The notes beneath the pieces are model-generated. The model searched no databases. It had not been told where the DNA came from and saw only the letters and a list, made by a program, of their open reading frames with translations. The translations under genes and the position numbers were made by a program. 31,844 nt of DNA from DAOUBA01 sp034432855 (lineage in GTDB: Bacteria; Chloroflexota; Anaerolineae; B4-G1): positions 1 to 31,844 of the forward strand of contig DAOUBA010000137.1 in the NCBI GenBank assembly GCA_034432855.1. Direction: 5' to 3'. Positions 1-8,465 of this stretch are shown piece after piece (the stretch's first letter is position 1; each line of letters opens with the position of its first letter).

Positions 1-60
1 CCCCACCCCCCTTTTTCGCCCCCTTCTCCCCCGCGAGTGGGGAAGAAGGGGGCCGGGGGA
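1..60. repeat. C/G-rich palindromic repeat downstream of yajC
   Basis: The arms at about 18-32 (C-run, TTCT, C-run) and 39-53 (G-run, AAGAA, G-run) pair with one bulged base around a short GCGAGT loop. It lies just after the yajC stop codon on the minus strand, so it could fold in that transcript, although there is no U-run typical of an intrinsic terminator. It resembles the C-rich palindromes at 3842-3878, 17103-17126 and 30820-30837, which suggests a dispersed family. Confidence 0.6.
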
Positions 61-70
61 TAAGGGGGCA

Positions 71-382
71 TCAGTCGTTCTCAGGCTCTCCAGCTTCGCT
101 CTCGTCGGAGATGGGATCATCCGGCGCAGGTGTAAGCACCTGGCTGATGCCGTTGATGATAACCTGGATCTCGACTCCGGGGGCAATCTCGATGCGGGCG
201 CGGTTCTCTTCGGTGTTGATGTACGTCAGTTTGCCGATGATCCCGCCGATAGTCATGACCTCGCTGCCCGGGCGCATCTCGGCCAATTGTTTCTCTCGCC
301 GTCGCCGTGACTGCCACTGCGGCAGGACCATCAGCGCGATCAGCAGGACGGCACCGACGATCAGGATGAAGGTTTGGTCCAC
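71..382 (-). CDS. yajC: Preprotein translocase subunit YajC
   Basis: A 103-residue protein with one N-terminal membrane helix (about residues 5-22), a basic stretch QSRRRREKQ and the YajC core (RPGSEVMTIGGIIGKLTYI) followed by beta-strand-rich sequence and an acidic tail. This matches the size and layout of YajC, the small partner of SecDF at the Sec translocon in the inner membrane. The start is GTG at 382, preceded by a GGAG ribosome binding site. It diverges from the histidine kinase. secD and secF, its frequent neighbours, are not seen and may lie outside the window. Confidence 0.93.
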   Translation of the reverse strand: MDQTFILIVGAVLLIALMVLPQWQSRRRREKQLAEMRPGSEVMTIGGIIGKLTYINTEENRARIEIAPGVEIQVIINGISQVLTPAPDDPISDESEAGEPEND

Positions 383-408
383 TTTTGGCTCCTTAGATTG
401 ACATTTAC

Positions 409-429
409 GGATCGGTTGACACCCGATCC
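409..429. promoter_or_regulatory. Dyad centred on the -35 box (possible operator)
   Basis: GGATCGG (409-415) and CCGATCC (423-429) are perfect inverted 7-mers separated by 7 bases. The spacer contains the TTGACA -35 hexamer (416-421) of the plus-strand promoter. A protein bound here would block that promoter and perhaps also the divergent one. No regulator is assigned. Confidence 0.4.
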
Positions 430-443
430 AGGTGTATTATACT
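416..443 (+). promoter_or_regulatory. Promoter for the sensor histidine kinase gene
   Basis: A consensus TTGACA (416-421), a 16-bp spacer and TATACT (438-443) face the kinase gene, leaving a leader of about 78 bases before its ATG at 528. Confidence 0.6.
436..441 (-). promoter_or_regulatory. Divergent -10 box for yajC
   Basis: Read on the minus strand, 441-436 is TATAAT, with a TTGCCC-like -35 about 16 bases upstream. It overlaps the -10 of the plus-strand promoter, so the two polymerases should compete. The yajC leader would be roughly 45-50 bases. Confidence 0.45.
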
Positions 444-527
444 CGTGTTGGAAGGATGGGCAAGGTTTGAATTATTCCTTGCGCCATGCTATAATCTCAA
501 CCAGACTCAGCCAGAAAAGGTGTTGCA

Positions 528-3500
528 ATGAGTTTCGAGTTCTGGAGATGGACCAGGCCAGCCCTCCTTGCGCGTGGGCCTGGGGAATATGCTCTCCTGA
601 CCCTCTATTTGTTGGCGAGCGCCGTGCTCCTTTTCTACGCATGGCGAGACTCCAAGAGACTGAATTGGCGCCATCTGCCCCTGATCTCGGTTTTGTTGGT
701 AGTGGCGCCTTTGGCCAACAACCTGCTGGTGGTACATCTGCCGTTTCCCAACCTGTTGCCGCTACCTGGCCTGCCTTTCCAGATGGTGAAGCCGTTCATG
801 GCATTGCTGGCGTCATTGCCGATCGTGGTGACCGGCGCATGGTTGGGTGCAGGCCCGGCGCTGCTGGTCGGCCTGGTCAGCGGCTTCTGGCGCGCCGCGA
901 TGATGACCGGTGGATTCACCGAGCCCTTCAGTTCTGCCCTCTTTGGATTCCTGGTCGGCCTCTTCTTGCGCCAGGACTACCGGGGGGCCCTCCCCAAGGT
1001 CGTGCGCCAGCCTATCATTGCTGGCCCTCTGGCGACCCTGCTGGCTGCGCCTCTGCTGTTGCTCTCGATGTTCGTCCGCGCCATCGGTGCAGGGTTGGCG
1101 GGGCTCGATTACGCAGTGACATTAACCGCGGCCAGTCTCCTCTGCTGGTTGCTGGAAACGCTCGTGGCAGCGTTCATCGTGCAGGCGCTCTACGTGTTCC
1201 CGCGCCTTCGCCCAGTGCGTGCAGCGTACCGCTTTCCACCCTACACCCGCACACTGAACCGGCGCATGTTGCTGCTGTTCGTGCCCCTGATCCTGGTCAT
1301 GACGGTCGGGCTGCTCTACGCAGTCACGGCGATGACGCTTCGCGTGGCGACGCTCCAGGTGGTGGACGAGATGGCGCGTATCGCCGGCAGCGCCGCGCTG
1401 GACGTTGCACGCTTCATCCAGGATGGACAGAGCCTGCTGATCGAGTTCGCCAACGATGAGGTGTTGTGGCAAGGCTCCGCAGCCGAGCAAGAAGCGCGCC
1501 TGCAGAGCGACATGCGCACCCTGGTCTTTTTCAACCAACTGGCATTGTATGGCCTGGATGGGCAGCAACTGGCGTTGTACCCACCGCCGCCGGCAGGCGA
1601 TGTGCAACTGACCGGGCAGGAAGAGATGCTCTTGCAGCGGGTGCTCCAAAATGGCTCCACCGAGATCAGCGGCGCACATTCCTCCCGGCGCAGTAGAGAT
1701 GAAGTCATCCTGACTTTCTTGACGCCGGTGGAGGAAGAGGACGGCACATTGCACGGTGCCTTGCTGGGCCGCGTTCTGCTCACCGATAACCCGATGATCG
1801 CCCGCATTCTGCAGAGCCTGCAGTGGACGCGCGCGCGTGGAGAAGGCTTCATCGTGGACACGGTCAGAGAGATCGTCGTGGCGCATCCCGATCCCGCAGT
1901 GCTTCTCGCCAGTTGGAGTATGGACGAAGGCCGTCCTTCCATCGCCGTCGTGTCGAACGGTCGAGCCTACGAGAGCCGCAACCCTCTGGATAACACGCGC
2001 CAGTTGGTCTACTACCTGCCCGTGCAGGGATACCCCTCGTGGGCGGTCGTCATCCGTCTCCCCTACGAGGTCGTGCTGGAACAGACCCGCCAGATTGCCA
2101 CCCCACTCCTTTTCATCCAGGTCCTGATGGGGTGTGTGCTCGTGATTGTAATCCCGCTGGTCACCGGCTGGCTCACGCGCCCGCTTAAGCAATTGGCCGC
2201 TGCGGCGCGCCGTATCGCCGAGGGCAACCTCGCGCAACCGGTGCAGGTCTCCGGTAACGACGAGGTGGCACAGGTGGGTGAAGCCTTCGAGGGCATGCGA
2301 ATACGCCTGAAAGATCGCCTGGAGGACCTCTCGCTGCTGCTGCAGATCAGCCAGGCGGTTTCGGCGACGTTAGAGTTACCCCAGGGAATACCGTACATCC
2401 TCGAAGGGCTGCTCAAGGCGACCGGCGCGCTGGTGGCGCGCATCGTCCTGCTTTCGGCCAGCGGCGACCCGCAAATGGTGATGGCGCGGGGTGAGCCGCG
2501 CGAGGGGTTGGGGGCGCTCGACCGCATGCTCGCTACGGCGGCCAAGGACCTAGAGCACCCCTTGGTCGTCGAGAACCTGGCCCGGGCGAGAAGCCTGGCA
2601 GACCCGGAGGTGTTGCAAGGGCCGATCAAGGCAGTCATCGCGCTGCCCGTGCGCACGACGGATCAGGTGCCGGCGGTGATGTGGGTGGGGTACGGGGAGA
2701 TCCATCAGTTCGACGCTTCGGAGATTGACCTGCTCTCCACGCTCGCCGGTCAGACGGCCGTATTGGTCGAGAACGCCCGTCTGTTCCAGGCCGCTGAGGG
2801 CGGGCGGCGGCGGCTGGCGGCGATCCTCACCAGCACCAGCGACGCCGTCTTGGTCACCGACCGTGACGACCGCATCCTGCTGGTCAACCCGGCAGCCGAG
2901 CAAGCCTTTGGCATTGCCGCGAATGCTGTCGTGGGCGCAAAGGTCAGTGAAGCCCGACTGGCACCGGCGTTGGTGCGTATCTTTGAACAACCCTGGTCAG
3001 CAGGTGAATCGTTGAGCAAGGAGGTCCCGCTTCCCAACGGCCGGACGCTGTACGCCAGCGTCTCGACCATCCTGAGCGCCAACGGCGAGCGCATCGGCCG
3101 CGTGGCAGTGATGCGCGACGTCACCCGCTTCAAGGAACTGGACGAACTCAAGTCCGAGTTCGTGGCGACCGTCTCGCATGACCTGCGAGCGCCACTCACG
3201 TTCATGCGTGGCTATGCGACCATGCTCCCGTTGGTGGGCGATCTCAGCGAGAAGCAGCGCGAGTACGTCGAAAAGATCCTGCACGGCGTCAGCCAGATGA
3301 CCGAACTGATTGACGACCTGCTCGACCTGGGGCGCATCGAGGCCGGCGTCGGGCTGGAGCGCAGGCCTTGCCACCTGGGCATGATCCTGGTAGAGGCCGT
3401 GGATGGCCTGCGGGCGCGGGCGGCGGCCAAGGGGCTGAACCTGCAATTGCAGCCGCCCGAAGGTGTGGCCATGGTGTCGGGGGACGCGGCATTGCTGCGC

Positions 3501-3827
3501 CAGGTGGTCGCTAACCTGGTGGACAATGCCATCAAGTATACCCCCGGCGGAGGCAGTGTGACGGTTGGGCTTTCAGTGCGCGACGAACAGGCGATTATCC
3601 GTGTGGCCGATACCGGTATCGGCATCGCGCCGGATGACCAGGTGCGCCTGTTCGAAAAGTTCTTCCGCGTCCGGCGGCGCGACATGCAAGATGTTTCCGG
3701 CACCGGCCTGGGATTGGCAATCGTCAAGTCTATCGTCGAACGGCACGGCGGGCGGGTGTGGGTGGAAAGCGAGCTGAACAAGGGAAGCACGTTCTACGTA
3801 AGTTTGCCCCTGGAGAGAACCCCCTAA
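528..3827 (+). CDS. Multi-domain membrane sensor histidine kinase (HAMP-GAF-PAS-HisKA-HATPase)
   Basis: A 1099-residue protein. Residues 20-225 hold several membrane helices in an integral sensor-like module. A further helix (about 247-270), an extracytoplasmic dCache-like region (about 280-515) and a helix (about 523-548) follow. Then come HAMP (549-600), GAF (about 615-755), PAS (about 762-870), HisKA with phospho-acceptor His884 in the sequence SHDLRAPL, and an HATPase with N-box Asn996 (NLVDNAIKYTP), Asp1028 (ADTGIGI) and GTGLGLAI at 1058-1065. All catalytic motifs look intact, so autokinase activity is expected. The ATG has an AAAGG site about 9 bases upstream. No response regulator lies beside it, making it an orphan kinase here; the ligand cannot be inferred. 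Confidence 0.93.
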   Translation: MSFEFWRWTRPALLARGPGEYALLTLYLLASAVLLFYAWRDSKRLNWRHLPLISVLLVVAPLANNLLVVHLPFPNLLPLPGLPFQMVKPFMALLASLPIVVTGAWLGAGPALLVGLVSGFWRAAMMTGGFTEPFSSALFGFLVGLFLRQDYRGALPKVVRQPIIAGPLATLLAAPLLLLSMFVRAIGAGLAGLDYAVTLTAASLLCWLLETLVAAFIVQALYVFPRLRPVRAAYRFPPYTRTLNRRMLLLFVPLILVMTVGLLYAVTAMTLRVATLQVVDEMARIAGSAALDVARFIQDGQSLLIEFANDEVLWQGSAAEQEARLQSDMRTLVFFNQLALYGLDGQQLALYPPPPAGDVQLTGQEEMLLQRVLQNGSTEISGAHSSRRSRDEVILTFLTPVEEEDGTLHGALLGRVLLTDNPMIARILQSLQWTRARGEGFIVDTVREIVVAHPDPAVLLASWSMDEGRPSIAVVSNGRAYESRNPLDNTRQLVYYLPVQGYPSWAVVIRLPYEVVLEQTRQIATPLLFIQVLMGCVLVIVIPLVTGWLTRPLKQLAAAARRIAEGNLAQPVQVSGNDEVAQVGEAFEGMRIRLKDRLEDLSLLLQISQAVSATLELPQGIPYILEGLLKATGALVARIVLLSASGDPQMVMARGEPREGLGALDRMLATAAKDLEHPLVVENLARARSLADPEVLQGPIKAVIALPVRTTDQVPAVMWVGYGEIHQFDASEIDLLSTLAGQTAVLVENARLFQAAEGGRRRLAAILTSTSDAVLVTDRDDRILLVNPAAEQAFGIAANAVVGAKVSEARLAPALVRIFEQPWSAGESLSKEVPLPNGRTLYASVSTILSANGERIGRVAVMRDVTRFKELDELKSEFVATVSHDLRAPLTFMRGYATMLPLVGDLSEKQREYVEKILHGVSQMTELIDDLLDLGRIEAGVGLERRPCHLGMILVEAVDGLRARAAAKGLNLQLQPPEGVAMVSGDAALLRQVVANLVDNAIKYTPGGGSVTVGLSVRDEQAIIRVADTGIGIAPDDQVRLFEKFFRVRRRDMQDVSGTGLGLAIVKSIVERHGGRVWVESELNKGSTFYVSLPLERTP

Positions 3828-3841
3828 CCCCCTCCCCGACC

Positions 3842-3878
3842 CCTCCCCCTTCCCCCGTTTCACGGGGGAAGGGGGAGG
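3842..3878. repeat. Perfect C/G-rich hairpin between kinase and ychF
   Basis: Arms of 17 bases (3842-3858 and 3862-3878) are perfectly complementary around a 3-base loop, flanked by further C-runs on the left (from 3824) and G-runs on the right (to 3901). It fills the gap between the kinase stop and the ychF start. It could end or stabilise the kinase mRNA but lacks a U-tract. Same family style as the repeats at 1-60, 17103-17126 and 30820-30837. Confidence 0.75.
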
Positions 3879-3921
3879 AGACAGGGGTAGGGGAAAGGGG
3901 GACAACGAGGCGAGGTGTCGC

Positions 3922-5022
<1,101 letters not shown>

Positions 5023-5041
5023 GACGGATTGTCAATCCGTC
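5023..5041. terminator. Small hairpin right after ychF
   Basis: GACGGATT (5023-5030) and AATCCGTC (5034-5041) form a perfect 8-bp stem with a 3-base loop, starting at the base after the ychF stop codon. There is no T-run behind it, so it may be a weak terminator or a 3'-end stabiliser rather than a strong stop. Confidence 0.35.
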
Positions 5042-5085
5042 AGACAGATTGCCCAAATAGCCCTCTGACAAAAAGCGAGGTGACA

Positions 5086-6393
5086 ATGAACGCTATAGAC
5101 GTAATTGCCAAGAAGCGTGACGGCGGCGAACTCTCGCGGGAAGAGATCGAATTCTTCGTGCAAGGGTGCACGCGGGGCGACATCCCAGACTACCAGGTGG
5201 CGGCCTGGCTGATGGCTGTGTACCTGCGGGGGATGAGCGACTCCGAAACGCTCGACCTGACGCTGGCGATGGCTCACTCTGGCGACAGGCTCGACCTGAA
5301 GGACATTGCTCCCCTGACGGTGGACAAGCACTCTACCGGCGGCGTCGGCGACAAGGTCAGCCTGGTCGTCGCGCCGCTGGTGGCGGCCTGTGGGCTACCG
5401 GTGGCCAAGATGACCGGGCGAGGGTTGGGCTTTACCGGCGGGACGGTGGACAAACTCGAATCAATCCCCGGCTATCGCACCGATCTGAGCGACGCCGAGT
5501 TCAGGGCGCAACTCAAGGGCATCGGCATCGTGCTCACCGGCCAATCCGCCGACCTGGCTCCGGCCGACCGCAAACTGTACGCGCTGCGCGACGTGACCGG
5601 CACTATCGCCTCTATCCCGCTCATCGTGAGTTCGATCATGAGCAAAAAGATCGCTGCCGGGGCCGACGCTATCGTGCTCGATATCAAGACCGGCAGCGGC
5701 GCGTTCATGAAGACGCTGGAGGAGGCCGAAGTGTTGGCCCAGGCCCTGGTGCGCGTAGGCAAACAGGCAGGGCGACGCGTGGTTGCGCTCATCTCCGATA
5801 TGAGCCAGCCGTTGGGCTGGGCGGTAGGGAACGCATTGGAGGTCAAGGAGGCGATCAACGCCTTGCACGAAGCAGGCCCTGTGGACTTTCGGGAGCACTG
5901 CCTGACCATCGCCGCCGAGATGCTGGTGCTGGGTGGCCGTGTGACCGAAGCCAGCGACGCGCTCACGCTGGCGATGGAGACGCTGGCCTCAGGCGCCGCC
6001 TGGCGCAAGTTCCGTGAACTCGTGGAGGCGCAGGGCGGCGATGTGCACACTATCGAGGAGCCGGATCGCCTGCCCCGGGCGCGGCTGATTGAACCGGTAC
6101 CGGCGCTGCGCAGCGGCTATCTCGCCGCCGCAGACGCCGTCGAGATCGGCCTGGCAGTAGTGGATTTAGGCGGCGGGCGAAAGAGGAAAGAGGACCCGAT
6201 TGATCACAGCGTCGGAGTGATCGTGCACTACAAGGTGGGTGACCTGGTGCAGAAGGGCACGCCGCTCTTTACCATCCACGCCAACGACGAGGGGAAACTG
6301 GCAGCCGCTCGCGAGCGTGTTCTGGCCGCGCACGCCTTTAGCGACACGCCCATCCAGCGCCCGCCGCTGTTCTACCGGCGAGTCGCAGGATAG
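5086..6393 (+). CDS. pdp: Pyrimidine-nucleoside (thymidine) phosphorylase
   Basis: A 435-residue enzyme when started at ATG 5086, which has a GCGAGGTG ribosome site and gives the family N-terminus MNAIDVIAKKRDG. An in-frame start at 5029 would add 19 unconserved residues and is unlikely. The signature KHSTGGVGDKVSL, then AKMTGRGLGFTGGTVDKLES, identifies the thymidine/pyrimidine-nucleoside phosphorylase family. It splits thymidine, uridine or deoxyuridine with phosphate to give the base and (deoxy)ribose-1-phosphate, in cytosolic nucleoside salvage. The alpha domain, the SIMSKKIAAGADAIVLDIK segment and the C-terminal beta domain (HYKVGDLVQKGTPLFTIHAN) are all present. Substrate range (deoA-like or pdp-like) cannot be settled by eye. 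The following amidohydrolase is 47 bases away and may be co-transcribed. Confidence 0.93.
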   Translation: MNAIDVIAKKRDGGELSREEIEFFVQGCTRGDIPDYQVAAWLMAVYLRGMSDSETLDLTLAMAHSGDRLDLKDIAPLTVDKHSTGGVGDKVSLVVAPLVAACGLPVAKMTGRGLGFTGGTVDKLESIPGYRTDLSDAEFRAQLKGIGIVLTGQSADLAPADRKLYALRDVTGTIASIPLIVSSIMSKKIAAGADAIVLDIKTGSGAFMKTLEEAEVLAQALVRVGKQAGRRVVALISDMSQPLGWAVGNALEVKEAINALHEAGPVDFREHCLTIAAEMLVLGGRVTEASDALTLAMETLASGAAWRKFRELVEAQGGDVHTIEEPDRLPRARLIEPVPALRSGYLAAADAVEIGLAVVDLGGGRKRKEDPIDHSVGVIVHYKVGDLVQKGTPLFTIHANDEGKLAAARERVLAAHAFSDTPIQRPPLFYRRVAG

Positions 6394-6440
6394 ACGGATC
6401 GGAACCACGAAAACCGGCAATCCGACCCAGGGAGGCGCAA

Positions 6441-8465
6441 ATGATCGAGGCAGACGTGATCCTGAGTGGCGGCTATGTCGTCACGATGAACAACGATTTC
6501 GATCTGTTCGACCCCGGCGCAGTCGCCGTTCGTGATGGCCACATCGCAGCCGTGGGACCCGCCAGGCAGATCGCGGATGACTATCGCGCCGCCGAGATCG
6601 TAGACTGCACCGGTTGCGCCGTCATCCCCGGCCTGGTCAACACTCACACGCACGCGCCGATGACGTTGCTGCGCGGTCTGGCCGATGACCTGCGCCTGGA
6701 CGTCTGGCTGATGGGGTACATGATGCCGGTGGAGCGCGAGTTCGTCCGCCCGCGCTTCTGCTGGTTGGGCACGCAACTGGCCTGCGCCGAAATGATCCGC
6801 TCCGGCACGACCTGTTTTGCCGACATGTACTACTACGAGGAGGCTGTGGCCGACGCGACGGCCCACTCCGGATTGCGCGCCGTGTGCGCCGAGACAGTGC
6901 TGCGCTTCCCTACGCCCGACGCGCTCAGTTACGACGAGAGCCTGGAGCGCGCCCGCGACTTTATCCAGCGCTGGCAGGGCCACGCGCTGATCACGCCGGC
7001 AGTCGGCCCGCACGCCCCCTATACGACAACGCCGGAACTCTTGCAGGCATGCGTCCAGATGGCGCTGGACCTGGACGCGCCGCTGCTCATCCACGTCGCC
7101 GAGACCGCGCAAGAGGTGGAAGAACATCGCGCCGAATACGGGATGCGGATGGTGCCATGGCTCGAGGCGCAGAACGTTTTTGCAGCCAGGGTCGTCGCGG
7201 CGCACTGTGTGCATCTGGACGAGGCAGAGATGCTTACACTGCGTCGGTACAACGTCGGCGTGGCGCACAATCCCACCAGCAACCTCAAGTTGGCCAGCGG
7301 TTTCGCGCCGGTGGCGCGCATGCTCGAACTGGGGCTGAACGTGGGCATCGGCACCGACGGCCCCGCCAGCAACAACGACCTGGATATGTGGGAGGAAGTG
7401 CGCCTGGCCGCGCTATTGGCCAAAGGCGTGGCCTCTGACCCGACGGCTCTGCCGGCGCGGCAGGCGCTCGCACTGGCGACCATCGGCGGAGCGCGGGCGC
7501 TGCACATGGACGAGAGCATCGGCTCGCTGGAGCCGGACAAGCAGGCAGACCTCGTCGTAGTAGACCTGCGCGGCGTGCACAGCACGCCCAGGTTCGCGCG
7601 CGACCCAGAGTCGTTGTATGCTCAACTGGTCTACGTCGGCAAAGGGAGCGACGTGCGCGACGTGATGTGCCAGGGGCGCTGGCTGATGCGCGAGCGGCAG
7701 TTGTTGACGCTGGACGAAGAGGCGCTCAAGGCCGAGGCTGCGGAGATCGCGCGCAAGGTAGATGCATTCCTCATCCAGCGTGAGGAGAGCGTGCTCAGCA
7801 AATTGCTTGCCATCGGCCAGGTAGCCCAGGAAAAGACCTTCGAGGTACAGGTGAAAGTGTTGATGGCCGACCAGGCCGCGTCCGAAAGCCTGCTGAAGCG
7901 GCCCGACATCACCATCCTGCGCCACTCGTTGCGCCATCAATACGATACGTACTTTCTATTCGACGACCCGCACCGCAGCCGTCTCCGTTACCGGGAGGAC
8001 GAGGTGCTGGGCGAGGATGGCCAGGTGCGAGACGTGTTCTACCGGCTGACGCTGACTGGCGAGACGAAGGAGCGGGAATACCCCCAGTCGGTGCTGCTCT
8101 CACGCTCGCGTTTCGACGCGCCTGCCACGCGCAGCCTGCGCTTCTACCGCGAATACTTCAAGCCAACGGCCGAAATCGAGGTACACAAGGAACGACGACG
8201 CTACTACATCCGCTACGGCGGCACGGACTTTGCCGTCAACTTTGACCGGTTGGTGAAGCCGGCGTTGCCGGGGCTGTTCCTGGAGATCAAGAGCCGCACC
8301 TGGTCGCAGCAGGACGCCGAGCGCAAGGCCGACCTGATCGGCGAACTCCTGGCGCTGTTCGGCGTGCAGGAGGGGGAGTTGGTGAAGCAGGAGTACGTCG
8401 AGTTAGCGGGGCAGGCGTCCACGCAGCGCGGGCAGGCTAAGCAGTTACACCCACCGGATGTCTGA
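6441..8465 (+). CDS. MtaD-like amidohydrolase fused to a CYTH-like C-terminal domain
   Basis: A 674-residue protein with two parts. Residues 1-440 are an amidohydrolase of the 5-methylthioadenosine/S-adenosylhomocysteine deaminase type: metal ligands His69 and His71 (NTHTHAP), His218 (LIHVAE) with Glu221, His255 (AAHCVH) and Asp306 (GIGTDGP). It should deaminate a purine-type thioether nucleoside or a related substrate. Residues about 460-660 are additional and look CYTH-like: FEVQVKV resembles the ExExK opening strand, RLRYRED and YYIRYGG supply basic strands, and FLEIKSRTW plus a helical end (ERKADLIGELLALFGV, then KQEYVEL) match the CYTH close. A GGGAGG site precedes the ATG. The 3' end overlaps the convergent radical SAM gene by 21 bases. 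The CYTH call is by motif only. Confidence 0.85.
   Translation: MIEADVILSGGYVVTMNNDFDLFDPGAVAVRDGHIAAVGPARQIADDYRAAEIVDCTGCAVIPGLVNTHTHAPMTLLRGLADDLRLDVWLMGYMMPVEREFVRPRFCWLGTQLACAEMIRSGTTCFADMYYYEEAVADATAHSGLRAVCAETVLRFPTPDALSYDESLERARDFIQRWQGHALITPAVGPHAPYTTTPELLQACVQMALDLDAPLLIHVAETAQEVEEHRAEYGMRMVPWLEAQNVFAARVVAAHCVHLDEAEMLTLRRYNVGVAHNPTSNLKLASGFAPVARMLELGLNVGIGTDGPASNNDLDMWEEVRLAALLAKGVASDPTALPARQALALATIGGARALHMDESIGSLEPDKQADLVVVDLRGVHSTPRFARDPESLYAQLVYVGKGSDVRDVMCQGRWLMRERQLLTLDEEALKAEAAEIARKVDAFLIQREESVLSKLLAIGQVAQEKTFEVQVKVLMADQAASESLLKRPDITILRHSLRHQYDTYFLFDDPHRSRLRYREDEVLGEDGQVRDVFYRLTLTGETKEREYPQSVLLSRSRFDAPATRSLRFYREYFKPTAEIEVHKERRRYYIRYGGTDFAVNFDRLVKPALPGLFLEIKSRTWSQQDAERKADLIGELLALFGVQEGELVKQEYVELAGQASTQRGQAKQLHPPDV

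Noticed and set aside
374..1459. A 361-codon plus-strand frame overlapping the histidine kinase start
   Set aside because: It shares DNA with the kinase in another phase, has no domain and would begin before the promoter.
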